NCBI GenBank assembly: GCA_034509425.1
Contig: JAVTVJ010000230.1
Span: forward strand, 558,001-622,000
DNA length: 64,000 nucleotides
Reading direction: 5' to 3'
Origin: Eopsaltria australis
Lineage: Eukaryota > Chordata > Aves > Passeriformes > Petroicidae
The position numbers and the translations under genes were made by a program. Under the pieces are notes generated by a model. That model worked only from the letters and a program-made list of their open reading frames with translations. It did not search any database and was not told the DNA's origin. Shown one piece after another: positions 1-12,900 of this stretch (positions are counted from its first letter, which is position 1; every line of letters begins with the position of its first letter).

Positions 1-778
1 CTCTATTTCCTATTCTTTCAGGTAATACTTATTTACCATGTCCAGGAATTAAACAAATCTGGCAAATATTCTGGCTAAATTTGAAAGGTGTTTCAATTTG
101 GAAAAAAAATTTAATACTTGTGGGAGTGGAATACTTTTTAGTTTATTTTCAAGTAAAGCCAAAATTTTAGTTTTTTCAAAACCAAAGAAATACCCTCAGA
201 CAGTATTGAAAAAATCAGATTGTTTTTTCTACATTATTCATCTGAAATTACAACTTCATACATTTTTTCTGATTAAACTAATATAATTCACTAGAATCTA
301 AATTCCTACATTTCCTCTTGAATTTGCTGTACTGTTTGCATAATTTCTACAAATGACAAAAATTGGCTTAAAAGAGAAAGAATGCAAACTCTTCTTACTC
401 TTCTTCTAAAAAGAGAAGAATTTCAACACCAATGTTCTTGTGGATTTCTATTAAAAGCTAAGATTAAGCTTTTATACAGAAACTTTTTGCCATAGGTGTG
501 GGATTTAATATTAGGTGGTTAAAGCATTTTGATTTGTCAAAAAAAATATAATAAAATGTTGGTCAATTGAAACTTTAATTTCCATAGGATCCAAACTTGA
601 CAAAGTTGCATTGTTCCACCCATATTTAAAACATCCAGAAATTCACAGTAACTTTTTAGTATTGCTCCCTATATTTGAAATAGTCTTGTACTATCATTTT
701 TTCTTGAGCACTTTTCAAATGCTATTTTTAAATAGAAAGTAGCAAACAGGATTGAAAGATGTATTAAATCACCAATAC
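1..778 (-). other. ODF2L intron sequence, AT-rich
   Basis: After the last recognised coding exon I see no stretch matching the remaining human ODF2L C-terminus on the minus strand. This is taken as part of the intron leading to exon(s) left of the window. A short acceptor-like site near 345 followed by a 13-codon frame is noted but not accepted. Confidence 0.6.
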
Positions 779-941
779 CATTTTTCTCCCTTCTTCTAAA
801 GCAGATTCAAGTTGTCTGGTTAATGCATTACATTCTGCAGTTTTCTCTTCAAGCTGCCATTTACTGCTCTGAAGACTCTCATCTTCTTTTCTGAGCTGAT
901 AAGCAAGTTCTTCATTCTGAAATTCCATCTCTCCTAACTGC
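779..941 (-). CDS. ODF2L: ODF2L coding exon, residues 464-518
   Basis: 163 nt; acceptor TTTTGTAAAG. It encodes QLGEMEFQNEELAYQL and then ALTRQLESALEEGRKM, matching human ALARQLEAALEEGRQK. The donor after AAAATG is GTATTG, which is weak, and a second GT lies six bases further on (exon end 773). The exons for the human VAEEIEKM to end portion were not found in bases 1-778. Confidence 0.88.
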
Positions 942-3900
942 CTTTACAAAAAACAGATTAATGCATTATAATTCACTATAGCAGAAAAATGTAGGAATTA
1001 ATTTCAATGAGATTTTTCAAGTTACCTTTGAAGATCTTCATATCTCTTCTGAATGTTACAGATCTCTTCTTCTAAGCAAAGAATGCCCATAGAAGTTACA
1101 CTGTGATCATCCTGTGGAAATGACAATTTGTTTCTAGTTGAAGAGACCTGTCTATAGGATCTTACTGGAGTGAAGTAAGCCTGTCTAATAAAATCCATCA
1201 AAGAATTTAACTGTAATTTCAGATAAATGTTATGCTTATTCAGAAAAACACTATTTTATATTCAAGTAAACATTATCTGGTATTATTGAACCTTGTATAA
1301 TTATCTTAAATTAATAAAATACAGCCAAAGTAGGAAACTAAAATTTTGTGTGAACACTTTAAGACTGAAAACCTGCTATGTAAAGAAGTCCTTAAAAACT
1401 CCATGTGCTGCTCATGCAGCCTTGTGTATTAGGAGTTGGTCAGATCTATCAGCCTCCCAGCACAAAAAGCTCCCTCACACCACACAGGAAGCATAAAAAT
1501 AACACAACATACATATATGGTTATCACAGAAGAACAGTGCAGCATTGGCAAAGAATTTCAGAAAGAACTGAATCTCAAAAGAGACAATCGAGTTAATGAA
1601 AAGAGACATAGCAGCTGAAACTGAAGAAAGCAAGAAGACAGTCTTCTCCTGCCCAGCATTCAGAGTGCTAAACTTTTACACGTTTCCTCTCAAATCTCGG
1701 TAGCAATGAGATTATTGCTCCTTCTACCACCCATCAACAGCATGTTAGCAATAAACAAACACATCAACAGCCTGTTGGTGCCATCATTTAAAGGGGTGAC
1801 CACCACCATTCATTGGACTACCTCAAGTAGTCCCATCCAGCAATTTGAGCTAATCTGCCTGATTGTGTTTATAAGAATTACAGGCTGTTCAGGTAGCAGA
1901 CTGGTAGTAGCAGACTGGGTTCTGCTGAACCCAGGAATGGTTTTCTGCAGAGGCAGAAATTGCTCCAAAATGAATTTTCCTAAATTCTGGTCAGAGAGTC
2001 AAGAGTAAAGGACATCACCAAGACTTAAAGCTGAAATTTAACTACTGTTCCACCAGACTAGTGATTATATTCCCTATTATTTCACAATATTTGAGAGGTT
2101 CTTTTGCACATTTTCAGGAAAATATGTAGTTACATTAAAATTACATACATAATTTTATATGATGCTTGAATTTTGCACCACAAAATTAGTTGTTGCTTAA
2201 GTACTTTGCCAAACAATGATGGATTTAAGAGTTTATGAACATTCCTGGAAGAATCAAAAATCAAGAGCTACAATTTTAATAAACATACAAAGTCTATAGG
2301 AGCACAGGGACACATTGAGCTTCAGCTGTAGTTTTCCCACTGACATAGTAGGATGATTAAGCCCCTTTCCCACCCTACTAACTTAAAAACCTCTGTCATT
2401 TGTGCTCTTCTAACTCAAAAGCACATTAAAATAGACAAAAGACAATAACAAAACCCCCCCAAACCTACCCCGCCTTTGGAGTTGACGTCAGAGAAAAAAA
2501 GAGCCAAGGAAAATTCAAATTCAGGCTTTAGAGAAAATACAAGCATTAGTGTTAAATACAGCTTAAAAAAGCAATTATCCTATAGAAGCATATTTTAAAA
2601 ATACTTAACTAAAACATTGAAATAATGAAAAAGTTATACATCATCAAGAATATAATTTATCTGATTAAATATTGAATGGTTTATAAATTAGCCATTAAAA
2701 ACAAAACTAATGTAGAATTAAATTATTCTACTAGGTACAAACAATATCTTGACTTGCATTTATTTCCAGGGAAGAATTCTGCAACATATCTCAGGACATA
2801 AGTATTCAAAAAGATCAAGAATACAGTCACTCTAAAAGTAACAAGTCTTGCCACATAATGAATACACATAAATACAGTTGGCAACAGTTATTTTTTTTGC
2901 ATTGTGCTATTTCCACAGAAGAAGTTTTTGATTTATGAAGAAAATAACAAAGGAAACCTCACCACTGTCACATATGCCAATAGTAAAAAATGTCCCAGAG
3001 ACTTTTTTCCACATAATTTTCTCATTTATCTTAAGAAATCAGCATGCTCTAACCACCTGAAGCTCCAGCTCCCTAAGGGTTTTGCATTTCTGTGCACGGA
3101 TCCTTTCCCAGGCCAGAAGCTTTTGCTGGTTTTCCTCAGCTGCTTTCAGCAAGTCACAGACATGTTCTAACGCCTTTAACTCAGCCTCCATTTTCTCCCT
3201 CACCTGCATAGTAGCATCACAGAAGAAAAATGTAACTGTAAAACCATAAATTAATTGTTGTAATACTTGATGGATTTCCATGTAGGTAATAAAGCTAAAA
3301 TTCTACACAAGTTACGTATCACCTATTTTATAAAATACTGACAAAGACACAAGTTCTTTTCTGATGCTCAAGAAAGTTCTGTGTTCCAGTGTTCAGCTCC
3401 ATCTGCTGAAAATCTTGTAACTCACTTCTGTATGAAGTCTCAATTTTAACTGTTAATTTTTTAAAAAGCATTTACAGTAGATTTGCTTCCATATATAACT
3501 TTCACAGCTGTTCTGTCAAAAAGCTAGTTTTCAAATCATCAACAGTAAAATCACATTTTTGAAAGTGATAAAAGAATTCTAGAATTCTAAAATAGTAGCC
3601 CAACTACTTAGTCATTGCACTAGGAATCATTGATCACTTGTTTGCAGCTGTGTAGCATCCAAAACCCACCAGCTTTAGACACCAGTCAGTAAAACTCTCA
3701 GAAATTCGAAAACAAGAAACTGTATCTTGTGACTCCTAATAAGACCATAAAAATGTAGAAAATATCTGTATCCTACAGAACTGTTTGGAAACATTCTTTA
3801 TTACTGCAAAACTTACCTTATCTGCTTCTAAGCATTTGTTTTCTGTTATTTTTTTGTTTTCATTTAAGATTGTTTCATATCTGGATTTCAATTCTTCTAC

Positions 3901-6900
3901 TGCAATTTGTCTTTTTTGTACCTAGGACAACACATATTTTTCACATACACTTGCAAGGTCCTTTATTTAAATATAGAAAAGATAAAATCATTAGTATGAA
4001 GCATAAAAGAAAACCTTTGATTTCTAAATAGTATCTCAAAGTTTGTGATTATTTGAAGTTATTTATTTTCATTATCCTACTTCTCACAGCAAGTGTAAAA
4101 GGGTTACCAGGTAAAGAGCACTGTCATATTGGCAGAGTGTTATCAACAATGGAGAATGAGCTACAGTTGTGCTGTAGAAGCAGCCAGGGTGTCTCATACC
4201 TCTTTCCCCACATAACAACTGTCACTGACACCTCTCATCTGGAGTCACTACAGCTCTGAGCTAAGGAATTTCACTCCACTCACTGCTTAAGGCTGGCTGT
4301 TACCTCAAACTACATCTAGCATCTTAAAGCGGGCAACAACTTTAATTGTGATGATACATTCCAGAGTCAAGGCTCTCTGACTCTATTTAGATTTTATATC
4401 ATGTCTTTCTTTTCTCTTGTCAATTATTTAAAAAATAAATGAAGCATAGCAGTGAAATTGTGTCTATACTATGGCAGAAAAATATATATATTTGAATCAA
4501 TGTTCTAAAATTTATATGTGTATAAAGCCAAGTACAAAAAGTGAACTGATAAAAAGACATTTCAAGTTTGGTTTATTTGTTTCACTGGTATTTTTCATGT
4601 GGATTTAACTATTGAAATAAAAAATTCATATAACCCTATACTCATAACCCTAACCCTAATATATATTTCTTGAATAAACTTGAATTTCTTGAACTTACTT
4701 GAATACTGATATGCTCTTAGGAACATGAAAATAAAACATGGCCAAGTAGAGGTACAATATCATTGGTATATCCACTGAAGACATCAGACTCAAACTTTTT
4801 AAATATATAGTTTACTGGGTCACTAACCTGCTTTTTAGGAAACAAATATTTTCAAAGAAAGTTTGCAGTTGTTGACTCCAATGAGCTTCAAGTGGACTTC
4901 ACATAATTCAGTACAGACAATGTGTACTTGTAACAGTGTGGAGACTATTCTTTGATATGGTTTGTAACAGCACTTTCTTCTTTCATACTCAATAGTACAA
5001 AAGTATTACAATCCCCAAGACAAAAAGACAGATTTATTACATACAAAACCTCTATCATTTCCTCAAAACTGCTTACTAATTTAAAAAAAACATACTTGAA
5101 GATTTCAAACATGGTAAGTCACCTCATTTTTATGCTGTTCTACAAGGTTTTCCTGCAGCTTTGCTTTTTCTCGCAGGTGTAGCAACTCATATTCAACAGA
5201 AACTGTATTTTTCTCCAACATAGCAAGGGAAGCCTTCATCAAATTACAAAATATAAAAATTTTAAGAGTGTTACTAAAATAACACATTCTACAATATGGT
5301 ATTACCATCAAGTGACCTGCAGGCAATAGGAGGAGCGACATAAGTATTTTTCCTGTCAAACAAAAATGATAGTTCATAGTTCATTTCCCAGCTCATAAGA
5401 ACATTTATATCAGATGACAAATACAATACAAAATTTGTAAACTCTCTCAAAAATTGAAATTAATAATTGAGGTCAAGTCAGTTCTTTAATTTGAAAGAAA
5501 AATTTTGAAAAGTTAACAAACATAAAAGAACAATTTCTACCTAAGCAATTGTGCAGTTACTGACAGTAAAATAAACAGCATCCTGATTAAGCAGATATAT
5601 CATCAGACAACTCATTCCTAGCTTTGCCATGAATTTCCACTGAAAAATTTTCAATGTCTCATTTATCGTTACTAGTATAAATGGATGGTGAACTTTATTC
5701 TACAGGTTTGATGTGTCTAGACAGAAGGTCCAAAGAGAATTAATGTGGTTACTTCATTAATGTATGGGAAATGTAGAGCCATTCAACAATGATTTAAATC
5801 TCACCTTTAACTTTTGGTTTTCAAGGTAAATCTTTTCATTTTCAGATTTAACAGAACTTAGCTTTCCAAGAATTTCCATTTCTGAGTTTCTTCTCCATTC
5901 TTCCCTTCTTTCCATGTCTTCCATCAGGCCTGTGATCTGACTTTTTAGACAGGCAAGAAGTTCTCTATAATACACAATGCTTCCAAAACTCTCGCTATGC
6001 AAGTTAAATGGAACCTTAATACATTCTCCTTCATTGTTTATATGTATATATATAGATATATAAATATAAATAAAAGGAGGAATGCATTTAAGCATCTGAA
6101 GAAAGAATTATCTACTGAAATAGGAAACTCTCTGAAAGAGGAGGGTTTTTACTCCAAGGAAGGGGTCTTACCTCAATTATAGAACACCAAATCATACTTC
6201 CAAGAGAACTATGCATATGCACACTGTACAAAATGTAATTATATTGAACTTATAGGGTATATCATACTACTACTACTAAGAACATTCCCCGGCTACCTTA
6301 GGAATGTTACTTTCCTTTATTAAAAGCAGCAAATTATGCTATGCCTCACTTTTTGCCTTTTTTTTGTTTAAAAAAGTTAACTAAATTTGTTTTGCTGTTT
6401 AGTCAGTCACACACTGCTTAGTAGAACAAGTCTGGCTAGAATGGCACATTTCAAGCAAAGACTTGTATTTTCAGCTGAAACAAAAGCAGCAAAAACCAGC
6501 TGGAAGCAGAATGAGTCTTTTTTCTTCCTTAGAGGCATCCTTGTATACACTGGACCAACAGTGGGCTAGACAGATTTCTAGACTGATGGCATCTACCTGC
6601 ACTCTGGTTAGATTCTAAAAACTGCTGGAAGTATTTTCAGAAATGTCAGATTTTCTGGGACAAAACCAAAATATTCAAGCCAATTTAATGTGAGCTGTTA
6701 AATACTTGAGCATGAATCAAATTCTTTGTGAAATAAATATCGTCTCAGACCTAGTGTAAAGGCATCTAACAGTTTCTTTGGCTGGTATAAATTATAGTCC
6801 ATATTTCTAATAACAGAAACGGTAAAAGGATATTTGTCATTGTCTGCTAAAAAAATGGGATATCCTTCATGTACATTAAGATTTGGCTGTAGTTTGAATA

Positions 6901-9900
6901 AGGTTGGGTAATTTTGTTCTGCTGTTCCTTACATGAGTAAACTGTTCAAATGGGCAGCTGAGAGGAACATTTCTCTATCCTCTAGTGAGGTGAGACACTA
7001 GTGGAACTGAAATAATTTTGCCATCACTGGTCTGAAGAAGGAGCTAGAAGACAAGGAACCTTTTTCTATTCTGTAAACACAAGGGTTAACACTCAAGCTG
7101 TTGAATCCGTTATTAAATAAATGGTTATGTGGAAGCCACATAGGAGTTGCCAGCAAGTTCAGGCTAATCAGAAGTATGCAGGGAAAAGAATATGTTCCTT
7201 ACTAGTAAAGGGGAATAAATCTCTGAAAGAAGTGAAATGCAGCAGAGAGGATGCTAAAAATCTTAAATTTGTTCTTATTTCCAACTTCTAAATTCTACTC
7301 AGAATTTTCAAATATTAATAACTCATTTACATTGTCAACACTGAGTATTGCACTACTAAATAGAAACACTTTGTGATTACAGAAATAAACAAAAAGATCA
7401 ACAGTCCAACTTACTTCTCAAGATCTTCTTTTTGAACTTCTAACATTGTCTTTTCTTCAACTATTCTATCATGCTGTTTTTTCCAGACATCAGAGGCTGA
7501 CAATATCTCACACAGTTTGACTTCCTAGAGAATGCAGAAAATATAAATTATGTAACAAAAGAATGCCACAGAAGAATGCCATTTAATTGTACAAACTTTT
7601 CTAAACACAAGAGCAATTTTATATAAGATGAATTTATTGGATCTCCCTTGTACAAACCAATATAAATTTTCTCTCATCTCATATATAAATAAAATAAATA
7701 AAAATAAAATCAACAAAATTACCCACGTTTTTAAAAAAATCAAAGTCTAAGTACAGATTTACTTTCAAGGCAGGGACATAGTTCAACACTGTATATCAAC
7801 TGTAGAAGACAACATTTCAAAATTTAAGATGACAAGCTTTCCTTACAAAAAAAAATTGTCTTCAATACTTCTCAACTATGTATAAATTACATCAATTAAT
7901 AAACAAATAAAACTGTGCCAAAATATTTTAAGAATGAAAAATACTAGCTAGATAAGAAATTAAGCATTAGATAAAATCCCTTAAATGAATATAGATAATT
8001 AACCAATGCATGCTATCTTGAAAGTACCAGGTTTTCAATAAGGAAGAAAACAAGTGTGACTACAAAACATCAGAAGTTCAGGCACTAGTTGCTGTCCCTC
8101 TGTACTGCTAATTTTAATTAAAGACCCACTACTGTCTTCTCACAAACATCCAAGAATACAAAAACCATTATTCATCATCTCCTGGTACACTAGGTGGAAA
8201 AATATATATTTAATACTGACATATCCAAAATGATTACAACATATCTAAGAGTATGAAAACATATTCTTATTAGGAAATACAAATAGGGCAGTAAGCACAG
8301 TTCTGATGCACCTGGGCCTTTCTGAACAATTGCAAACTATTGATAGGCAAAGCAAGATTCCAAGAGCAACTTGAATTAAGGAAGGTTTTATACTCGGATT
8401 TTGAAAAGGTTCAGAGCAAGCAGCTTAGAAACAGAAAGCTAAGTAACCACATGAGACATCATATATTAGTAAATAAAGAAAACTAACACTTCAAACCTCA
8501 GTCATGGATTCTGAGCTAGTACACTGTATTTCTGAGTTAGTCAGTGCTTATCCATAGACGACTAACAGGAAGACCAGGAGAGGTTTCACCAGAATACTCT
8601 TTTTACTTCCTACAGTTTAAAATATACAAACTCATGGCTTAAGACACTCACTAAATTTTAACAAAACAAAGGCCATTAATAGTAGCAGCTTTCATGACAC
8701 CTATAGCAACTTTTTCCTTAACAAATGAGCAACAAAACAAAAGACATACAAGCACAGCATAATCAAACATTTTTTTTCCACAGGTAATAGTCTTTTAGTT
8801 GTTCAATTTCAAACAATACAACACAACATTTCTCACAGCATAGTCACTTACATGTTCTCTTATTTTAGAGGCTGCATCTTTCACAGCTTCTTCAACATGT
8901 TGAGCTCTCTGTTTCTGGGACTTTACTGCTTTTTTCAAAGCAATCTTCTTTTTCTCACTTGTTTCCTTTAAGGCTAACTTCTGGCGCCTGTATTCACCAA
9001 TTTGATGTTTCCACTCTGCTATTTTATTTTCTAGAGTCTGCAGCATAATTAAAATCAACTCTTCAAATTCTAAACCTTACAGATAATTTTGTACTATAAA
9101 ATAATCAGGAAGAGCTGTTACATTTACAATCTGTTTCCGTATATCTTGGCATTTCAAATCTTGTAGCTGATACAAGGAACTAGCTAAGTACAACAGTAGA
9201 CAAGAAAATACAGAGAGAAAGTCATTAGAAAGATTAAAAGAAGAGGCTGAGAATGTGCAAGAGCAGGCAGGAGTAGGGGGAAAGACAGCAATCAGACCAT
9301 CTCTGTGTGCTCTGGGAAATGAATGTAGAATTTCCACGTAGATGGCCTGGTGCGGATGTTAAACCCTTTATAAGAGGAAAATAAAATGGATTCATCAGAC
9401 TATTTCTGTAAAGAATATCACCTTTATGATGCTACTAGTAATACGATTAGAGTATGTGCTCTGAATCTAGTGACACACACACTGCTAGGTCTGGAGATAG
9501 ACTGTATGACTGCATATGAAATTTCAGTATGAAAGTTAATATCTTGGATTTGTGTTTTTTAAAGTCAGAAAGCTAGGAAAGGCTGGGGTCTTTTCTTTAG
9601 GATATGTATTATGATATGGTCTGTAATTAGATGACATTATACTATTTTTTGCAAAATCTCTGAATTTTTTCATGCATAAAATTGCCCCATTTTATTAATG
9701 ACACATTTGTTTGGTGAAGAAAGTATTTTTTATAAACAATGAAGCAGAAATGCATTTTAATGCATTTAATAATATTATGAAACACGTACAAAGCAGCCAA
9801 GATGGGAACTGGGCTCTACAGCTGCCATTATATTATCTTTTCTTTTGCTGTTATTATTTCTGACTAACCAGATGTTTACATCACTCTGATGAAGAGAGTG

Positions 9901-12900
9901 TACTGATCCCATTCCATCCAGGAAGCTGATCTCTCTAACTTCCTGAGTTTTGTATTTTTCATCTATATACCACATAAATATGAATGGAAAACAACAACAG
10001 ACATTAAAGCACTACATGATGTAATTCATTAAGAGCAATAACAGACTGATTCAAGGAGAATCCCAGATCCACTTATGAAAAATGACCAAACTACCAACAG
10101 ACAGTTAGTTTCATAAAGACAAGTGTAAATCCTGTTTATATCTCTTACTATTCTTCCATCAAACTCCAGCAATGTAGGTAAGCCAGCAGTGCCAATAAAT
10201 TTCTCAGTTCAGTGACAAATATCCTAATTGTAGGAATGATTAATCCATTTTTTCCTTCATTTTAGCCTAGGTCTGACACTGCATTATGTACTACTAGTTA
10301 GCTACTGACTATGTGAGTGTGCCAGCCTTATTCAAAGTACTCATTGCAGTTGCTATAAAAATATGCACATTATTCATGAGGGGATATCTCTCAGTACAGG
10401 TCCTGCTAATGGCCCCAAAACTTTTACACAACCAAAGTAAAATGTATGTGGTTTTCCAAGTGAAAGATGGTCTCTCTGCATTTGGAATTCACCAAAAAGC
10501 AGAAGTACTACTTCAAAAAAAAGGAAACTATAAAAAACACCCAAATATGTAAAAAGTAATTTTTCCTGTATAAACGCTTACAGTACATCTAATAAATAAA
10601 GATGTGACTTGAGGTGGTGGATAAACACCTTCAATAAACACAACAAATAGAAAATCTCAGTTTGTGTATGGATTTCTGTTGGTATAAGTAAACAGCTGCT
10701 ATCCCCAATTATAACCACAGGAGGTCAGAATGACACCAGGAATAAGTGCTTTGGCCATTAGTCAGTGACTGAGGTAAATTCAAATTGAGAACTAATTCTA
10801 TAAGGGTAATGCTGAGCTTTTGCAAGCTTTCGTCTAGTTATTAACAAAATGATCACCAGGATTTAAGCTAGAAAATGACTCCAGCAATTTCTGAAAGTGA
10901 ACAAAACTTTAAATAGAGATTGAATGAAAATACATCTGTATATCAAGTTGTTTTATCTAATGAAGATGTTGTTGGAATTCTATAACTTTACTAGATAGAA
11001 CAAGAAAGCCATTTTTATTTACAAGGCATTTATGCAGACTTAGATGTGATTTGAAATTGCCTTGATATAGGTTGGGTGACAATCTCAAATGATACAATTA
11101 GCAGGGGATATATGCTAGTAAAAAAGTTTGGAAATTAGAATACATTGTTTTTAGCCAATGTTTCCTCATTCATGCCTATGTTCTTGACAAGTTTCATATA
11201 CTGTATTCGGAGGCCACACAGAGCTCCAGCCTGTCCCACATGAGCTCCTCCTTGCCTTTTCCTAAAGACGGTAACAGATGCAAATGCCCAAATTTAACTT
11301 GTGCTTTTTAGAACAGAAAATGGAAATAATTTAACCCACTTTAAACAAATCGAGATTGGGCATTAGTCTTAAGTGGTTCATTTTCAGTCATTACTAAGAG
11401 ACTTATCGATTCTTCACAGACAAGAAGAATCAGGGTGTGGCTGTCCCTGGTCTCTTAGAACAGAAAGTCACCATAGGGACTTGCCTGTCTCTTTCTCCTG
11501 ACCATACAGAGACTGTCTTCTAGACAGTGCAGTTCAGTGAGTGCAAACACTTTTATGCATGTTTCACTTTGCTTCAATGGATCTGTGCAAGTGTGCGCAA
11601 GTTGAGAAAAGAAGAAAAAAAAATCAAAAAACAACCTTGCAATTAAAATAGTGCGGTGAGGCTGATCTTCCAAAATATAAATACTTATGATTTTAACTGT
11701 TTTGAGATTTTCTTTTACCAAGAATTTTATTTCAAAAAAGGCTGCAGTAAGGTTTTGCTATTTTTTCCTAATAAACTGAAACACAAGTAATATTTTGACC
11801 TGTATTTTCACTTTTAATTCATCATTTTCTGCTTCTTTTCTTTCAATCTGACACTGCAGGTGAGCTTGTACTTCCTTTACTGATCTTGACAGGTGGTCTG
11901 CTTTCTGCGTGTTTATCTAAGGAAGATAAACAAACACAAATCTGTTGGACTGTGCTGTATGATGCGCTCTAGATTTTTTTTCTAATATGCTGTAGTTAAT
12001 AACTGACATTTGAATGTCCTCAAAACCTGGAAAAGATAAAATGTGCTATACAAGTATATTCACAAGCAGTAACTTGCTACTAATTTTATTAATGTTAAAC
12101 AGAAATCACCAACTTGAAACATTTTACGTGTAATTATTGCATGATATTTAATCTGAGTTTAAGTAGTAGGAATAAGGCCTGGAAGCGTGAACTCAGAAAT
12201 CCAGGCTGAGCAAAAGGATCCAGCTAGCAGGATGACTAACACTAAGCCACACTGATCAGCTGTGTTCTGACTAATTAGACCTGAACTGACCTTCATTAAA
12301 TTCCAAAGACCACCATCTGCTATTAGAACTATTGATACATTTAATTAAAACTCTAATTTTGGGGGATACATAAATCATAAGGGAAGAGGAAACTTATGTC
12401 ACCAGAACTCAGGTCAGATGATTCTATGAAATTTCTTTCAACTTGATTCCTTTGGCTCATTCTAAGTAATAAGGTAGAAAATACTGTATTATCAGGATAA
12501 ACTAAAAGAGACTAAAAGAAAGTACCAGTGGAAGTGTTCATTAGAGATACCAGTAAGAAAGGCAGATTCAATCAAGTGTTGATGAAAATGCCATTTATTG
12601 ATATTAATGTATGAAGGAACACGCGGATAGCATAGAAAAGCATTTATCTTTTCAGATGCTGTGCACCCTAAATTGTTCACCATTAGGTAGGTCTCTAGTC
12701 AGGGTATGGTGTGCCACATAGATCCCATTAACATTGAGGTCTGCTGGCATTGGGGTCTTCAGAATATTTATAGGTTTTTCTGTTCAATATTTCTGTTCTC
12801 AAGCAAAAAGATGTTTCCATGAAAATGTGCTCCTTCACTTCAAAATAAAGACAAGGACAAGACAATAGCTCCCACATGCTCCTCTATTATGACCAGCTGG

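Noticed and set aside
302..345. Minus-strand acceptor-like site followed by EIMQTVQQIQEEM and a stop, as a possible last ODF2L exon
   Set aside because: It does not resemble the known ODF2L C-terminus, and the reading frame does not match the phase left by the preceding exon.
12361..12480. Possible degraded CR1 3' end (TCAGATGATTCTATGAAA and TTTCAACTTGATTC)
   Set aside because: Only loose resemblance to the avian CR1 tail and no second ATTCTATG unit. A repeat-library search would be needed.
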